From contig JAIXSW010000299.1 of NCBI GenBank assembly GCA_027484495.1, forward strand, positions 1 to 16,386: a stretch of 16,386 nt of DNA. Reading direction: 5' to 3'. Positions 1-7,140 of the stretch are shown one piece after another. Below the pieces are notes generated by a model, which ran no database searches, was not told the origin of the DNA, and saw only the letters and a list, made by a program, of their open reading frames with translations. Source of the stretch: Gammaproteobacteria bacterium (GTDB lineage: Bacteria > Pseudomonadota > Gammaproteobacteria > Enterobacterales > Alteromonadaceae). Each line of letters starts with the position of its first letter. The first letter of the stretch is position 1. Both the position numbers and the translations under genes were made by a program.

Positions 1-507
1 ATCACTTATCTGGTGATGGCTGCGCAGTTTGAGAGTTTTATTCATCCGTTTGTCATTATGCTGACAGTGCCGCTGGGCATGGCCGGTGCGCTCGGCGGTC
101 TGTATTTGGCTGATATGACGTTGAATATCTATAGCCAAATCGGGCTGGTGATGATCATCGGGCTGGTAGCGAAAAACGGTATTCTGATTGTTGAGTTTGC
201 CAATCAGCTGCGGGATGCCGGTGTCGAATTCACTTCGGCAATCCATCAGGCGGCTGTCCAGCGTCTGCGGCCTATCACGATGACAGCCTTTACCACTGTG
301 ATGAGCAGTATTCCGTTGATTATCACCTCAGGACCTGGCTCGGAAAGCCGGATGGTGATTGGGATGGTGATTTGCGCCGGGGTTGGTTTTGCCACACTAC
401 TGACCATGTACATCGTGCCAGTAGCTTATGTCGCGCTGGCGCGCAACACCGGCTCGCCACAGGATATCGCCAAAGCGCTGGACGCGCTGGATACACCTAA
501 AGACTGA
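1..507 (+). CDS. RND multidrug efflux transporter (HAE1 family), C-terminal fragment
   Basis: This is the last 168 codons of an inner-membrane RND pump, open at the window's left edge; the frame runs from base 1 to a TGA at 505-507. The visible part holds the final transmembrane helices of the AcrB/MexB-type permease. The stretch GLVAKNGILIVEFANQLRDA is the family signature, followed by a cytoplasmic loop with QRLRPITMTAF and two more hydrophobic helices ending near PVAYVALAR. Full-length members have about 1,000-1,050 residues, form trimers and use the proton gradient to expel drugs and detergents through an outer-membrane channel; the remainder should lie to the left. The C-terminal tail is short and polar (LDALDTPKD). 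A hairpin follows directly. Substrate and exact subfamily cannot be told from the fragment. Confidence 0.93.
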   Translation: MTYLVMAAQFESFIHPFVIMLTVPLGMAGALGGLYLADMTLNIYSQIGLVMIIGLVAKNGILIVEFANQLRDAGVEFTSAIHQAAVQRLRPITMTAFTTVMSSIPLIITSGPGSESRMVIGMVICAGVGFATLLTMYIVPVAYVALARNTGSPQDIAKALDALDTPKD

Positions 508-519
508 TCCTGCGCATTA

Positions 520-549
520 CCCAGCCCGTCGCTCGTTCGGCGGGCTGGG
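520..549 (+). terminator. Hairpin after the RND pump gene
   Basis: A perfect 9-bp inverted repeat, CCCAGCCCG (520-528) with CGGGCTGGG (541-549), encloses a 12-nt loop. It starts 12 nt past the RND stop codon. The stem is GC-rich, as in an intrinsic terminator, but the downstream bases (CCTTGCGTTG) are not a clean T tract, so termination may be partial or Rho-assisted. Confidence 0.6.
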
Positions 550-556
550 CCTTGCG

Positions 557-585
557 TTGAATATTTGTTACTATCAGCGCATTAT
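557..585 (+). promoter_or_regulatory. Candidate promoter of the btuDC-cobO-btuF operon
   Basis: TTGAAT (557-562) and CATTAT (580-585) are separated by 17 nt, each matching four of six bases of the sigma-70 consensus. This is the best pair between the preceding hairpin and btuD. Transcription from here would begin near 592 and give a leader of only about 37 nt, too short for a cobalamin riboswitch. The assignment rests on pattern alone. Confidence 0.3.
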
Positions 586-628
586 TTTTCTGGCTTTGCC
601 ACAGCCTTTCTTTTCGGTGCAGCATTCA

Positions 629-1411
629 ATGACTGACACGTCGGTGTTACTGCAATGCCAAAAGGTCCAACTGCAACTCCCCGGCGGATTCGTGCTTGGG
701 CCACTGAGTTTTGCCCTGGAAGCTGGCAAAATCTATGGATTACTCGGCGCAAACGGCGCCGGCAAATCGACTTTATTACAAGTGTTGGCCGCACTGAGAT
801 CCCCCGATCAAGGTCAGGTGTTATTGCAGCAACAGCCACTGCAACAACTCGAACCGCGCGCCCGCGCCCGCCAGTTAGCCTATTTAAGCCAGCAGCAACC
901 GCCCACCGATATGACAGTGCAGCAGCTGCTGCAATTGGGCTTGATGCCGCATAAAGCCTTGTGGCAAGCAGATAGCCGTGCAGACAAAGCCGCGATGGAA
1001 GCCGCCCTCAGTCAGGTTGGCCTAGCCGACAAAGCATCGGCCTTGCTGCGCCACTTATCCGGCGGTGAACAACAACGCGCCCACCTGGCCCGGGTTCTGG
1101 TGCAGCAGGCCTGCATCTTGTTACTTGATGAACCGGTCAATCATCTGGATATCCGCTATCAGCATCAGTTGCTGGCGACTCTGCGCTGCAGTGGCCTGAC
1201 GGTGCTGGCCAGTTTTCATGACATTAATCTGGCCGCCGCCTATTGCGACGAATTACTGATGTTACAGCATGGAGAGCTGCTGGCGGCTGGTACTCCGGCA
1301 CAGGTGCTGCAGCCTCAACTGCTCGAACAGGTATATGGCCGGCCTTGTCTGGTGGATACTAGCCCGTTTGGACAGCACTGCCGTGTAACCTTTGCCCCGG
1401 AGTGCCGATGA
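629..1411 (+). CDS. btuD: Vitamin B12 ABC transporter ATP-binding protein BtuD
   Basis: This 260-residue ATPase powers the BtuCD importer, which moves cobalamin from BtuF into the cytoplasm. All nucleotide-binding motifs are present in order: Walker A GANGAGKST (40-48), Q-loop near Q88, signature LSGGEQQR (143-150), Walker B ILLLDEP (163-169) and the H-loop histidine H197. Length is close to the usual 250-260. The frame stays open further upstream, but the sequence before 629 is low-quality coding and overlaps the RND gene and its hairpin. The ATG at 629 opens directly on the family's N-terminus; its Shine-Dalgarno is weak. The stop overlaps the btuC start as ATGA. Iron-siderophore and heme ATPases are close relatives. 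The call of B12 specificity rests on the neighbouring cobO and on btuB nearby. Confidence 0.9.
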   Translation: MTDTSVLLQCQKVQLQLPGGFVLGPLSFALEAGKIYGLLGANGAGKSTLLQVLAALRSPDQGQVLLQQQPLQQLEPRARARQLAYLSQQQPPTDMTVQQLLQLGLMPHKALWQADSRADKAAMEAALSQVGLADKASALLRHLSGGEQQRAHLARVLVQQACILLLDEPVNHLDIRYQHQLLATLRCSGLTVLASFHDINLAAAYCDELLMLQHGELLAAGTPAQVLQPQLLEQVYGRPCLVDTSPFGQHCRVTFAPECR

Positions 1412-2403
1412 CCCGCCAACGTGTGTTGCAGTTGTTACTTTTAGCGGGGGCATTGGCTGTCAGTGTGCTGACGGCTCTGCAAATTGGCGTGGTCGATTTA
1501 CCGCTCTGGTCTTTGCTCACCGGTCAGGCGACTGACCCCCTGCCGCAGCAAATATTCTGGCAATTACGCCTGCCCCGCGTGTTGCTGGCAGGACTGGCCG
1601 GCGCCGCGCTGGCGCTGTGTGGTGCTTTGCTGCAGCTGCTTAGTCGCAACGAGCTGGCCGATCCATATTTGTTCGGCGTGGTGTCCGGTGCTGCACTTGG
1701 CGCAACCATCAGTAGTTTGTTGTTCCCGGCGCTGGCACTGGCGTTACCGGCGGCAGCATTTGCCGGTGCGCTGATTGCGATCTTGCTGGTGCTGACACTG
1801 GCGCAGCGGGCCACTACGCAAGGCATGCAATCCCTCAGCACGTTATTGCTGACTGGCCTTGCTGTATCATTTTGTGCCAGCGCAATAGCCAGTCTATTGC
1901 TGTATCAGGCCGACAGCTTCGCCGCTAACCGGATTATGTTCTGGTTAATGGGCAGTCTCAGCCACGCTGACTGGCTGGCCGTCCAGTTACTGGCAGTTTC
2001 ATTGGCAGTGACCTTAGTCGTCTGTAGTCTTGGCCGCCGCCAACTGATGGCGCTGGCCTGGTCGGACGATATGGCAAAAAGTCTCGGCGTAGCGGTTTCG
2101 CGCTGGCGCCTGCTATTGCTATTACTCTGCGCTTTATTAACCGCCGTGGTTGTCGCTTATTGTGGCGGCATTGGCTTTGTCGGGTTGATGATCCCACACC
2201 TGATCCGGCTTTTGTTCGGTGGCCAGATCCTGACACTGTTATTCGGCAGTGCGCTTGGTGGCGCGATTTTTCTGATCTGGGTTGATACCGCCGCCCGTAG
2301 TGCGCTGGCACCGCAAGAATTGCCCATTGGCATTCTGACCGCCTTATGCGGCAGTGCGTTTTTTCTGTTGTTAATTAGCCGACGCCGGAGTCCAAATGAG
2401 TAA
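1408..2403 (+). CDS. btuC: Vitamin B12 ABC transporter permease BtuC
   Basis: This 331-residue polytopic inner-membrane protein belongs to the FecCD/BtuC permease family. Two copies form the translocation path for cobalamin and dock with BtuD and BtuF. The protein is strongly hydrophobic throughout, consistent with about ten helices. Family landmarks are the early segment LCGALLQLLSRNELADPYLF and the cytoplasmic coupling region GGIGFVGLMIPHLIRLLFG, which contacts the ATPase. The ATG at 1408 was chosen because it forms an ATGA overlap with the btuD stop, typical of translational coupling; a GTG at 1402 would add two residues. The 3' end overlaps cobO by 8 nt. As with btuD, the permease alone could fit iron-chelate transport; context decides for B12. 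Confidence 0.9.
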   Translation: MTRQRVLQLLLLAGALAVSVLTALQIGVVDLPLWSLLTGQATDPLPQQIFWQLRLPRVLLAGLAGAALALCGALLQLLSRNELADPYLFGVVSGAALGATISSLLFPALALALPAAAFAGALIAILLVLTLAQRATTQGMQSLSTLLLTGLAVSFCASAIASLLLYQADSFAANRIMFWLMGSLSHADWLAVQLLAVSLAVTLVVCSLGRRQLMALAWSDDMAKSLGVAVSRWRLLLLLLCALLTAVVVAYCGGIGFVGLMIPHLIRLLFGGQILTLLFGSALGGAIFLIWVDTAARSALAPQELPIGILTALCGSAFFLLLISRRRSPNE

Positions 2404-3010
2404 TAAAGTGCCTGTACCGGAAGAAAAAACCGGTCACCAGAAACGCCAGCAAAAGCTGAAAGAACAGGTCGATGCCCGCATCGCCAGCGCCACTATCGAT
2501 AAAGGCTTATTGCTGGTGATCACCGGCAATGGCAAAGGCAAATCGACCGCCGGTTTTGGCGTGGTGGCGCGTGCCACCGGTCATGGTCAGAAAGCTGCCG
2601 TTGTGCAGTTTATTAAAGGTGGCTGGGACTGCGGTGAACGTAACCTGCTGCAGCAACATGGCGTGCCGTTTGCCGTAATGGCCACCGGTTTTACCTGGGA
2701 TACGCAAAACCGCGACACCGACAGCGCCGCGGCGCAACAGGTCTGGCAACAGGCTAAACAGTTTTTACAGGATCCGGCGCTCAATCTGGTATTGCTTGAT
2801 GAGCTGACCTATATGGTCGCCTATGACTATATTGCGCTCGATGACGTGTTAGCCGCGTTGCAGAACCGGCCAGCTAGCCAACACGTGGTGATCACCGGTC
2901 GGGGCTGCCACCGCGCCTTGCTTGAACTGGCCGATACCGTCAGTGAAGTGCAGAATATCAAACACGCCTTTGACGCCGGAGTTCGGGCGCAACAGGGAGT
3001 GGATTGGTGA
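2396..3010 (+). CDS. cobO: Corrinoid (cob(I)alamin) adenosyltransferase, CobO/BtuR type
   Basis: This cytoplasmic enzyme of 204 residues transfers the 5'-deoxyadenosyl group of ATP to reduced corrinoids, producing adenosylcobalamin. It has the CobA/CobO/BtuR P-loop TGNGKGKST (43-51), the conserved FTWDTQN segment (99-105), the acidic LLDELTYM strand (133-140) and the late VVITGRG motif (164-170). Length agrees with the family's roughly 195-205. The ATG lies inside the last codons of btuC, with a clear GGAG at 2387-2390 five bases upstream. The stop TGA shares its final A with the ATG of btuF. Its position between permease and binding-protein genes suggests incoming B12 is converted to coenzyme as soon as it enters. 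PduO- and EutT-type transferases are unrelated in sequence and do not fit. Confidence 0.96.
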   Translation: MSNKVPVPEEKTGHQKRQQKLKEQVDARIASATIDKGLLLVITGNGKGKSTAGFGVVARATGHGQKAAVVQFIKGGWDCGERNLLQQHGVPFAVMATGFTWDTQNRDTDSAAAQQVWQQAKQFLQDPALNLVLLDELTYMVAYDYIALDDVLAALQNRPASQHVVITGRGCHRALLELADTVSEVQNIKHAFDAGVRAQQGVDW

Positions 3011-3879
3011 TGCGCCGGGCGGTCAGCGCACTATTGTTGCTACTGTGCACATCGCCATTATTGGCCGCCCAGAGCCCGCGATTCGTGGTATTAGCGCCCC
3101 ATCTGGTCGAACAGCTGTACAGTATTGGTGCTGGTGGCATGATTGTCGGCACCGTCGAACATGCTGATTATCCACTTGCGGCCGCTGCGATCCCCCGGGT
3201 CGGCAATTATGCCGGCTTGCAACTGGAAAGCATTCTGGCACTCAAACCTGATTTGGTGCTGTTTTGGCAAAGCGGCAGCCCGGCCGCTGAGATCAGTCAA
3301 TTACAACGGCTCGGCATCCGCACGGCAGGCTTTGAGCCTAAAACGCTGGATGATATTGCCACTGATCTGGAACGGCTCGGAAGCCTGACCGGTCAACAAA
3401 CGCAAGCAAAGCAACAGGCTTCGCTGGTTAGATCTCGCCTCGCCGCACTGCGCCAGCAATATCAGCAGAAAAAAACCGTGCGGGTATTTTATGAATTATG
3501 GGACGAGCCACTGTCGACTATAGGCGCGGCAGCATGGCCTGCACAGGCATTGCAGCTGTGTGGTGCGGCAAATATCTTTGCCGACGCCACCGCAGCTTAT
3601 CCGCAGGTCAGTGCTGAAGCGCTATTGCAACGCCAACCGGATTTGATTGTACAGCCGGTATCAAGTACAGAACCACGTCGCCTGACGGACTACTCCACAC
3701 GTTTTGCCAGCCTCAAAGCCGTACAACTGCAACAACGGGCGCAACCCAATGCCGACCTATTACATCGGGCAACCATTCGCACCCTGGATGGCGTGGCTGA
3801 ACTTTGCCAGCTGATAGACCGCAGCCGGCAGTTTTATGCGAATAAGCCTGGCGCCTCGCCGCAGCCTATGCCGCGATAA
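3010..3879 (+). CDS. btuF: Periplasmic vitamin B12-binding protein BtuF
   Basis: This solute-binding protein of 289 residues hands cobalamin to BtuCD. Residues 1-20 form a signal peptide with a short basic start, a leucine-rich core and an LLAA cleavage region. It contains a cysteine but no lipobox, so it should be a soluble periplasmic protein. The mature part follows the PF01497 two-lobe plan, with FVVLAPHLVEQLYSIGAG at the start and the LALKPDLVLFW strand near residue 80. The second lobe starts around VRVFYELWDEPLSTIG, and a long alanine/glutamine-rich helix joins the lobes. Start choice is uncertain: in-frame TTG (3004), GTG (3007) and ATG (3010) all follow an AGGGAG at 2994-2999, 4, 7 and 10 nt away respectively. 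I prefer ATG, which overlaps the cobO stop by one base. It is the last gene of the operon. Confidence 0.88.
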   Translation: MRRAVSALLLLLCTSPLLAAQSPRFVVLAPHLVEQLYSIGAGGMIVGTVEHADYPLAAAAIPRVGNYAGLQLESILALKPDLVLFWQSGSPAAEISQLQRLGIRTAGFEPKTLDDIATDLERLGSLTGQQTQAKQQASLVRSRLAALRQQYQQKKTVRVFYELWDEPLSTIGAAAWPAQALQLCGAANIFADATAAYPQVSAEALLQRQPDLIVQPVSSTEPRRLTDYSTRFASLKAVQLQQRAQPNADLLHRATIRTLDGVAELCQLIDRSRQFYANKPGASPQPMPR

Positions 3880-3891
3880 AACGCCAACACT

Positions 3892-4269
3892 TTAGCGACA
3901 GGCGTAAGTCGCCAGCGCTTTTTGCACAGCAATGATATTGCCGTCTTTGCTGAAGGTTTTCCGCAATGGCTCCGTTGTGCTGCTGAGCCAAATCACCAGT
4001 TCTGATTCCAGATCAAAGTGGCCTTTGGTTTCAGCACTGAAGCGCACAATCGAGCGGTAAGGCACTGACATGTATTCTTTTTTTGAACCGGTAATGCCTT
4101 GTTTATCAATCAGGATCAACCGTTTATTGGTAAACACTATCATATCGCGCAGCAGCTTAAATGCTTGCTCTGGCTGTTCGCCTTCAGCCAATAAGCTGGC
4201 CAGTTCGGCTTCAACTTCGGCGACATCAATTGCACCGGCGTTCCCCAACAATCCACTGAACAATCCCAT
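3892..4269 (-). CDS. Bacterial PH-domain protein (bPH_1/DUF1696-like)
   Basis: This small 125-residue protein has no signal peptide or membrane helix. After a short glycine/alanine N-terminus and an acidic helix (about 14-35), residues 38-120 resemble the bacterial pleckstrin-homology-like family PF08000. Visible features are the MIVFTNKRLILIDKQG strand pair, the KKEYMSVPYRSIVRFSAET stretch and a C-terminal helix. Proteins of this family often form rings; their ligands are mostly unknown. The ATG at 4269 has a strong AGGAGTT just upstream. The gene starts 31 nt after the FAD oxidoreductase stop on the same strand, so the two are probably cotranscribed. It converges on btuF with a 12-nt gap. 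Family assignment is by recognition of the sequence pattern; no specific function can be claimed. Confidence 0.75.
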   Translation of the reverse strand: MGLFSGLLGNAGAIDVAEVEAELASLLAEGEQPEQAFKLLRDMIVFTNKRLILIDKQGITGSKKEYMSVPYRSIVRFSAETKGHFDLESELVIWLSSTTEPLRKTFSKDGNIIAVQKALATYACR

Positions 4270-4300
4270 CTTAACTCCTTTATCGTCAATGCCTTACCAT

Positions 4301-5374
4301 TCAGGCGTTGTCCAGCATAGAGTCAATGCCCACGGCTGACAAGTCAGTCACATTTGATGGCGCCGGCAGCAGAAATGCTGCGGCCTGTCGACCGGCCAAA
4401 TAAGCATTTTCGATCCGCCCTCCCAGACTCCAGTCACCGGCCAGCACCAACTGTTGGCTTTTGTCCGTCAGCACCCCGGGAGCCGGCTGCGCCGGATTAA
4501 AACTGGCATAGAGCCAGCGATGGCAAAGTGACTGGCTGGCGCTGACTTTTTGGCCGATGATGCGGCTGAATTCCAGCTGGGCTAATGCCACCAATTCTTC
4601 TGGACTGGCTTCCAGCAACTGCAGACTGGTGGCGGCATTAAAATGCAACAACCATTGTTCGGTGATGCCGGTTCTGCCAGGTTTGGCACTTTGCCGGGCA
4701 CACCAGCTGAGCGGTCCCTCTTTGACAAAAATGCCATCCGCCGGATGCTCGACCGCGCGGTCCAGCTGCAGTGAAACCGCCCAACACGGCAATAACAGAG
4801 CTGGCGGGATCTGCAAGGCCAGCGGATGTTCCGCCAGCATCTGGCGGCTTTGCTCGGGCGGACAGGTCAGGATCACAGCGTCAAATCCCGGATAGCTGGC
4901 CCCTTCCGCCGAGCTTAACGTCCATTCGCCACCGTGCCGACTACTAAAGCTGCTTTGACTGAAACTCAATTCCGTGATGCGGCAGTTCAGATGCAGCGTT
5001 GTATCATCCAGCAGAGTCTTCACCAGCTGATGCATTGTTGGCGTGCTGACATAACGGCTCTGGCCGTCAGTAGAAGGCAACAACAAACCATGCTGCCAGA
5101 CATAGGGATCAAAATCCCAACGCTGCACTACGCCTTGTGCCAACCAGCCCTGCAATGCCTTTACAAACTGGGGATGGCGGGCGGTAAAATACTGCGCGCC
5201 AAAATCTAATGGGTAAAACGGCAGGGCCGCATCCGTCGACTCCACCCGTTTCGACGTCATGCGCCCACCAGGGCCCCGGGCTTTGTCAAACACCACTACC
5301 TCAGCACCATTCTGGCGAAGCTGTTGGGCCGCACTGGCACCGGTCATCCCTGCGCCGATAATCGCAACTCGCAT
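4301..5374 (-). CDS. FAD-dependent oxidoreductase, renalase/COG3380-like
   Basis: This is a predicted cytoplasmic flavoprotein of 357 residues. The N-terminus carries the dinucleotide-binding beta-alpha-beta unit VAIIGAGMTGASAA (GxGxxG) and, after a strand ending in an acidic residue (FDKARG), the GPGGRM motif of the amine-oxidase/renalase superfamily. Near the C-terminus LVLAGDW and GGRIENAYLAGRQAA form the second FAD contact, with the usual final helix. The middle, the likely substrate domain, is less conserved. The ATG at 5374 was chosen because GGAG lies six bases before it; upstream in-frame ATGs (5386, 5395) lack a good site. It is divergent from msrA across a short promoter region and is followed by the PH-domain gene. 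The substrate is unknown; an oxidase of reduced nicotinamide isomers, as for renalase, is only a family-based possibility. Confidence 0.82.
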   Translation of the reverse strand: MRVAIIGAGMTGASAAQQLRQNGAEVVVFDKARGPGGRMTSKRVESTDAALPFYPLDFGAQYFTARHPQFVKALQGWLAQGVVQRWDFDPYVWQHGLLLPSTDGQSRYVSTPTMHQLVKTLLDDTTLHLNCRITELSFSQSSFSSRHGGEWTLSSAEGASYPGFDAVILTCPPEQSRQMLAEHPLALQIPPALLLPCWAVSLQLDRAVEHPADGIFVKEGPLSWCARQSAKPGRTGITEQWLLHFNAATSLQLLEASPEELVALAQLEFSRIIGQKVSASQSLCHRWLYASFNPAQPAPGVLTDKSQQLVLAGDWSLGGRIENAYLAGRQAAAFLLPAPSNVTDLSAVGIDSMLDNA

Positions 5375-5380
5375 TTTTTT

Positions 5381-5384
5381 CTCC
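5381..5384 (-). promoter_or_regulatory. Ribosome binding site that fixes the oxidoreductase start
   Basis: GGAG on the minus strand followed by six A residues lies directly before the ATG at 5374. The two earlier in-frame ATGs have no comparable site, and one of them overlaps this GGAG. Confidence 0.6.
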
Positions 5385-5413
5385 ATCTCTGTCATCTGTT
5401 GGCCTGCGGGTAC

Positions 5414-5441
5414 GTATTAGACTACGCTATCGGGCATTCAA
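5414..5441 (-). promoter_or_regulatory. Candidate promoter of the FAD oxidoreductase gene
   Basis: On the minus strand TTGAAT (5436-5441) and TAATAC (5414-5419) stand 16 nt apart in the 89-bp divergent gap with msrA. A similarly weak plus-strand pair, TTGGCC (5399-5404) and TACGCT (5423-5428) 18 nt apart, could serve msrA. Both are modest consensus matches and overlap each other. Confidence 0.25.
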
Positions 5442-5463
5442 CAGATTGGTTCGGGGATTAAAC

Positions 5464-6015
5464 ATGGCACAACTGGCAACTTTTGCAGGCGGATGTTTCT
5501 GGTGTATCGAAGCCGCGCTGGCGCAAGTTCGTGGCGTTTCACAAGTGGTCAGTGGTTATATGGGTGGTACCAGTGCAAACGCCAACTATCGCGCGGTCTG
5601 CACCGGCACCACCGGTCATGCCGAAGTGGTTCAGCTGAGCTACGACCCGGCGCAGGTCAGTTTTGAATTGCTGCTCGAGATGTTTTTCCACTTACATGAC
5701 CCGACTACGTTAAACCGGCAAGGCAATGATGTCGGTACGCAGTACCGCTCCGAGATTTTCGCCCATGATGAAGCGCAGCTTGAGACAGCCCGGCAATTTA
5801 TCAGCACAGCGCAAGCAGATTTCAGCGCGCCCATTGTCACCGCGATCAGCCGGGCCAGTACGTTTTATCCGGCGGAAGCTTATCATCAGGATTATTTCAA
5901 CCAGAACCCGCAGCAGTCTTATTGCGCTTATCTGATTGCGCCAAAGCTGGCAAAGTTCCACCAGACTTTTGCCGCAGCATTACGCGACACCGATAGCACC
6001 CCTGAACTGCTGTGA
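5464..6015 (+). CDS. msrA: Peptide-methionine (S)-S-oxide reductase MsrA
   Basis: This cytoplasmic repair enzyme of 183 residues reduces the S epimer of methionine sulfoxide in proteins, using thioredoxin as donor. The catalytic motif GGCFWC places the nucleophilic cysteine at C11. Further signatures are GTTGHAEVV, the DVGTQYRSEIF segment typical of MsrA, and a C-terminal YCAYLIAPKL with C154 as the likely recycling cysteine. There is no fused MsrB domain. An upstream in-frame start at 5446 was rejected because GGGGA at 5453-5457 lies six bases from the ATG at 5464 and the family N-terminus begins there. The gene is divergent from the FAD oxidoreductase and convergent with the first paralog, with only 9 nt between stop codons. 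Confidence 0.96.
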   Translation: MAQLATFAGGCFWCIEAALAQVRGVSQVVSGYMGGTSANANYRAVCTGTTGHAEVVQLSYDPAQVSFELLLEMFFHLHDPTTLNRQGNDVGTQYRSEIFAHDEAQLETARQFISTAQADFSAPIVTAISRASTFYPAEAYHQDYFNQNPQQSYCAYLIAPKLAKFHQTFAAALRDTDSTPELL

Positions 6016-6024
6016 CACTTAGTG

Positions 6025-6963
6025 TTATTCCCAGGCGGATTCAAACACACAACCCGGAAACAGCGTCGCGGCAAAATAGGCATTCGGATCTTTATACTCC
6101 AGCTGACGATGATTAAAGCTGATCAGTAAATTAATACTGTCGCCGGGCTGTTTCCCTTGCAGCCCCTGCAACGGTGTCAGCACTCCTGGTTGGATGTTGG
6201 CATTGTAAATAATTCGCGCCGGCAGCTCGTCGTCAATCCCCAGCGCTTTAGATAAGCGCAGACTAAACCGGCCCAACTCAGCCTGCAGCTTCCGGATAAT
6301 GTTTGGTGTCAGCTTATTCAGTAACTTAAAAATAAAGGGCACATCGACCTGATTTGACACTTGAGGCTCTGCTGTGGAAAGGTCAGGAATGGCTTGCAAC
6401 TGTCCACTAATCACATTGTAGTGACCCCGGATCTCCACATTGCTCAGTGTCAGGAAAATCCGCACTGTCGCCGGCCATTTTTTCAGCTCACCAATACCCT
6501 GCAAACCAAAGCCATGCAACAACACCGGCACAGTCCCGTCGGTCGCTACAACCCCTTGAACTTGCATCTGCACTTCGCCCTGAACATGAGCATTAATGCT
6601 GCTAACCCGGTCAAAGCCTTCACTGGCCTGAATGTCGTAGATGCTCTGGCTGATCATTTCTTTATAGTTGTTTTCGATATAACTGGTTTGCAATGACGCC
6701 AGTGCCATAAAATCCCGGTGCATCAATGTCGGATAGTCAGATAACGTCGTGACGCCCTCAGCATGACACTGCCCGCCGGAAATAATCAGCGGTTTTTCGA
6801 TCACATGCTGACAATCCTCCATCTGCCTCGCGACATAGCGCCGGACTTTATTACAGGATTCGTCGGTAGGCACGGTGATCGCCTGTGCCGATGGCATGAC
6901 CAAGCCGCATGCCAATAGTGCAACGGCCATCGGAGGGCTGGTAGTTTTTTGTGTGTTCATCAT
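6025..6963 (-). CDS. Exported protein of unknown function, paralog A
   Basis: I do not recognise a named family. From the ATG at 6963 it is 312 residues, the same length as the neighbouring paralog. Residues 1-28 form a signal peptide with an AVALLACGLVM core and a PSAQA cleavage site, so the mature protein should be periplasmic or secreted. The mature chain has four cysteines at positions shared with the paralog (C37, C51, C66, C305), suggesting two disulfides. The middle (105-242) is an alternating-hydrophobic, probably beta-rich region with HGFGLQGIGEL and GHYNVISGQLQAIP, followed by a predicted helix KLLNKLTPNIIRKLQAELG. No catalytic motif is visible. The start is uncertain: a longer frame from 7011 exists but would bury the signal peptide; a second ATG follows at 6960. 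It lies downstream of paralog B past a hairpin. Confidence 0.7.
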   Translation of the reverse strand: MMNTQKTTSPPMAVALLACGLVMPSAQAITVPTDESCNKVRRYVARQMEDCQHVIEKPLIISGGQCHAEGVTTLSDYPTLMHRDFMALASLQTSYIENNYKEMISQSIYDIQASEGFDRVSSINAHVQGEVQMQVQGVVATDGTVPVLLHGFGLQGIGELKKWPATVRIFLTLSNVEIRGHYNVISGQLQAIPDLSTAEPQVSNQVDVPFIFKLLNKLTPNIIRKLQAELGRFSLRLSKALGIDDELPARIIYNANIQPGVLTPLQGLQGKQPGDSINLLISFNHRQLEYKDPNAYFAATLFPGCVFESAWE

Positions 6964-7073
6964 TGTGCTCAGTAGTAAGTCAAAATGACAGCTTAACCCT
7001 GCTGACGACATTGCCTTGATACTTCAGATAAACGACAGCTACTCCGCCGCCAAGTAGCGATAAAGAAGATAAA

Positions 7074-7097
7074 GTGGGATTAGACTCCCAATCCCAC
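7074..7097 (-). terminator. Hairpin between the two paralogous genes
   Basis: GTGGGATT (7074-7081) and AATCCCAC (7090-7097) form a perfect 8-bp stem with an 8-nt loop. On the minus strand the stem is followed by TTTATCTTCTTTATC; on the plus strand by CTTTTT. It may therefore stop transcription in either direction, or attenuate reading from paralog B into paralog A. It begins 43 nt after the paralog B stop. Confidence 0.6.
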
Positions 7098-7140
7098 CTT
7101 TTTCCGAAGTCACCATGCCAACCGTGCGGATAGGTCAATA

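Noticed and set aside
428..628. An upstream extension of btuD
   Set aside because: It overlaps the end of the RND gene and the hairpin at 520-549, and its residues do not resemble an ABC ATPase N-terminus.
508..628. A second cobalamin riboswitch before btuD
   Set aside because: Only about 120 bp are available, occupied in part by a hairpin, and no B12 box or GGGAAG-type block is present.
3010..3075. BtuF as a lipoprotein
   Set aside because: The signal peptide contains LLCTSP, but the residues around the cysteine do not form a proper lipobox and a normal signal peptidase I site follows.
3881..3905. ACGCC/GGCGT inverted repeat between btuF and the PH-domain gene
   Set aside because: Five-base stem with a 15-base loop and no T run; too weak to call a terminator.
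6011..6027. Small palindrome ACACT-T-AGTGT between the msrA stop and the paralog A stop
   Set aside because: The five-base stem with a one-base loop cannot form a stable hairpin, and there is no T tract; likely chance at a convergent junction.
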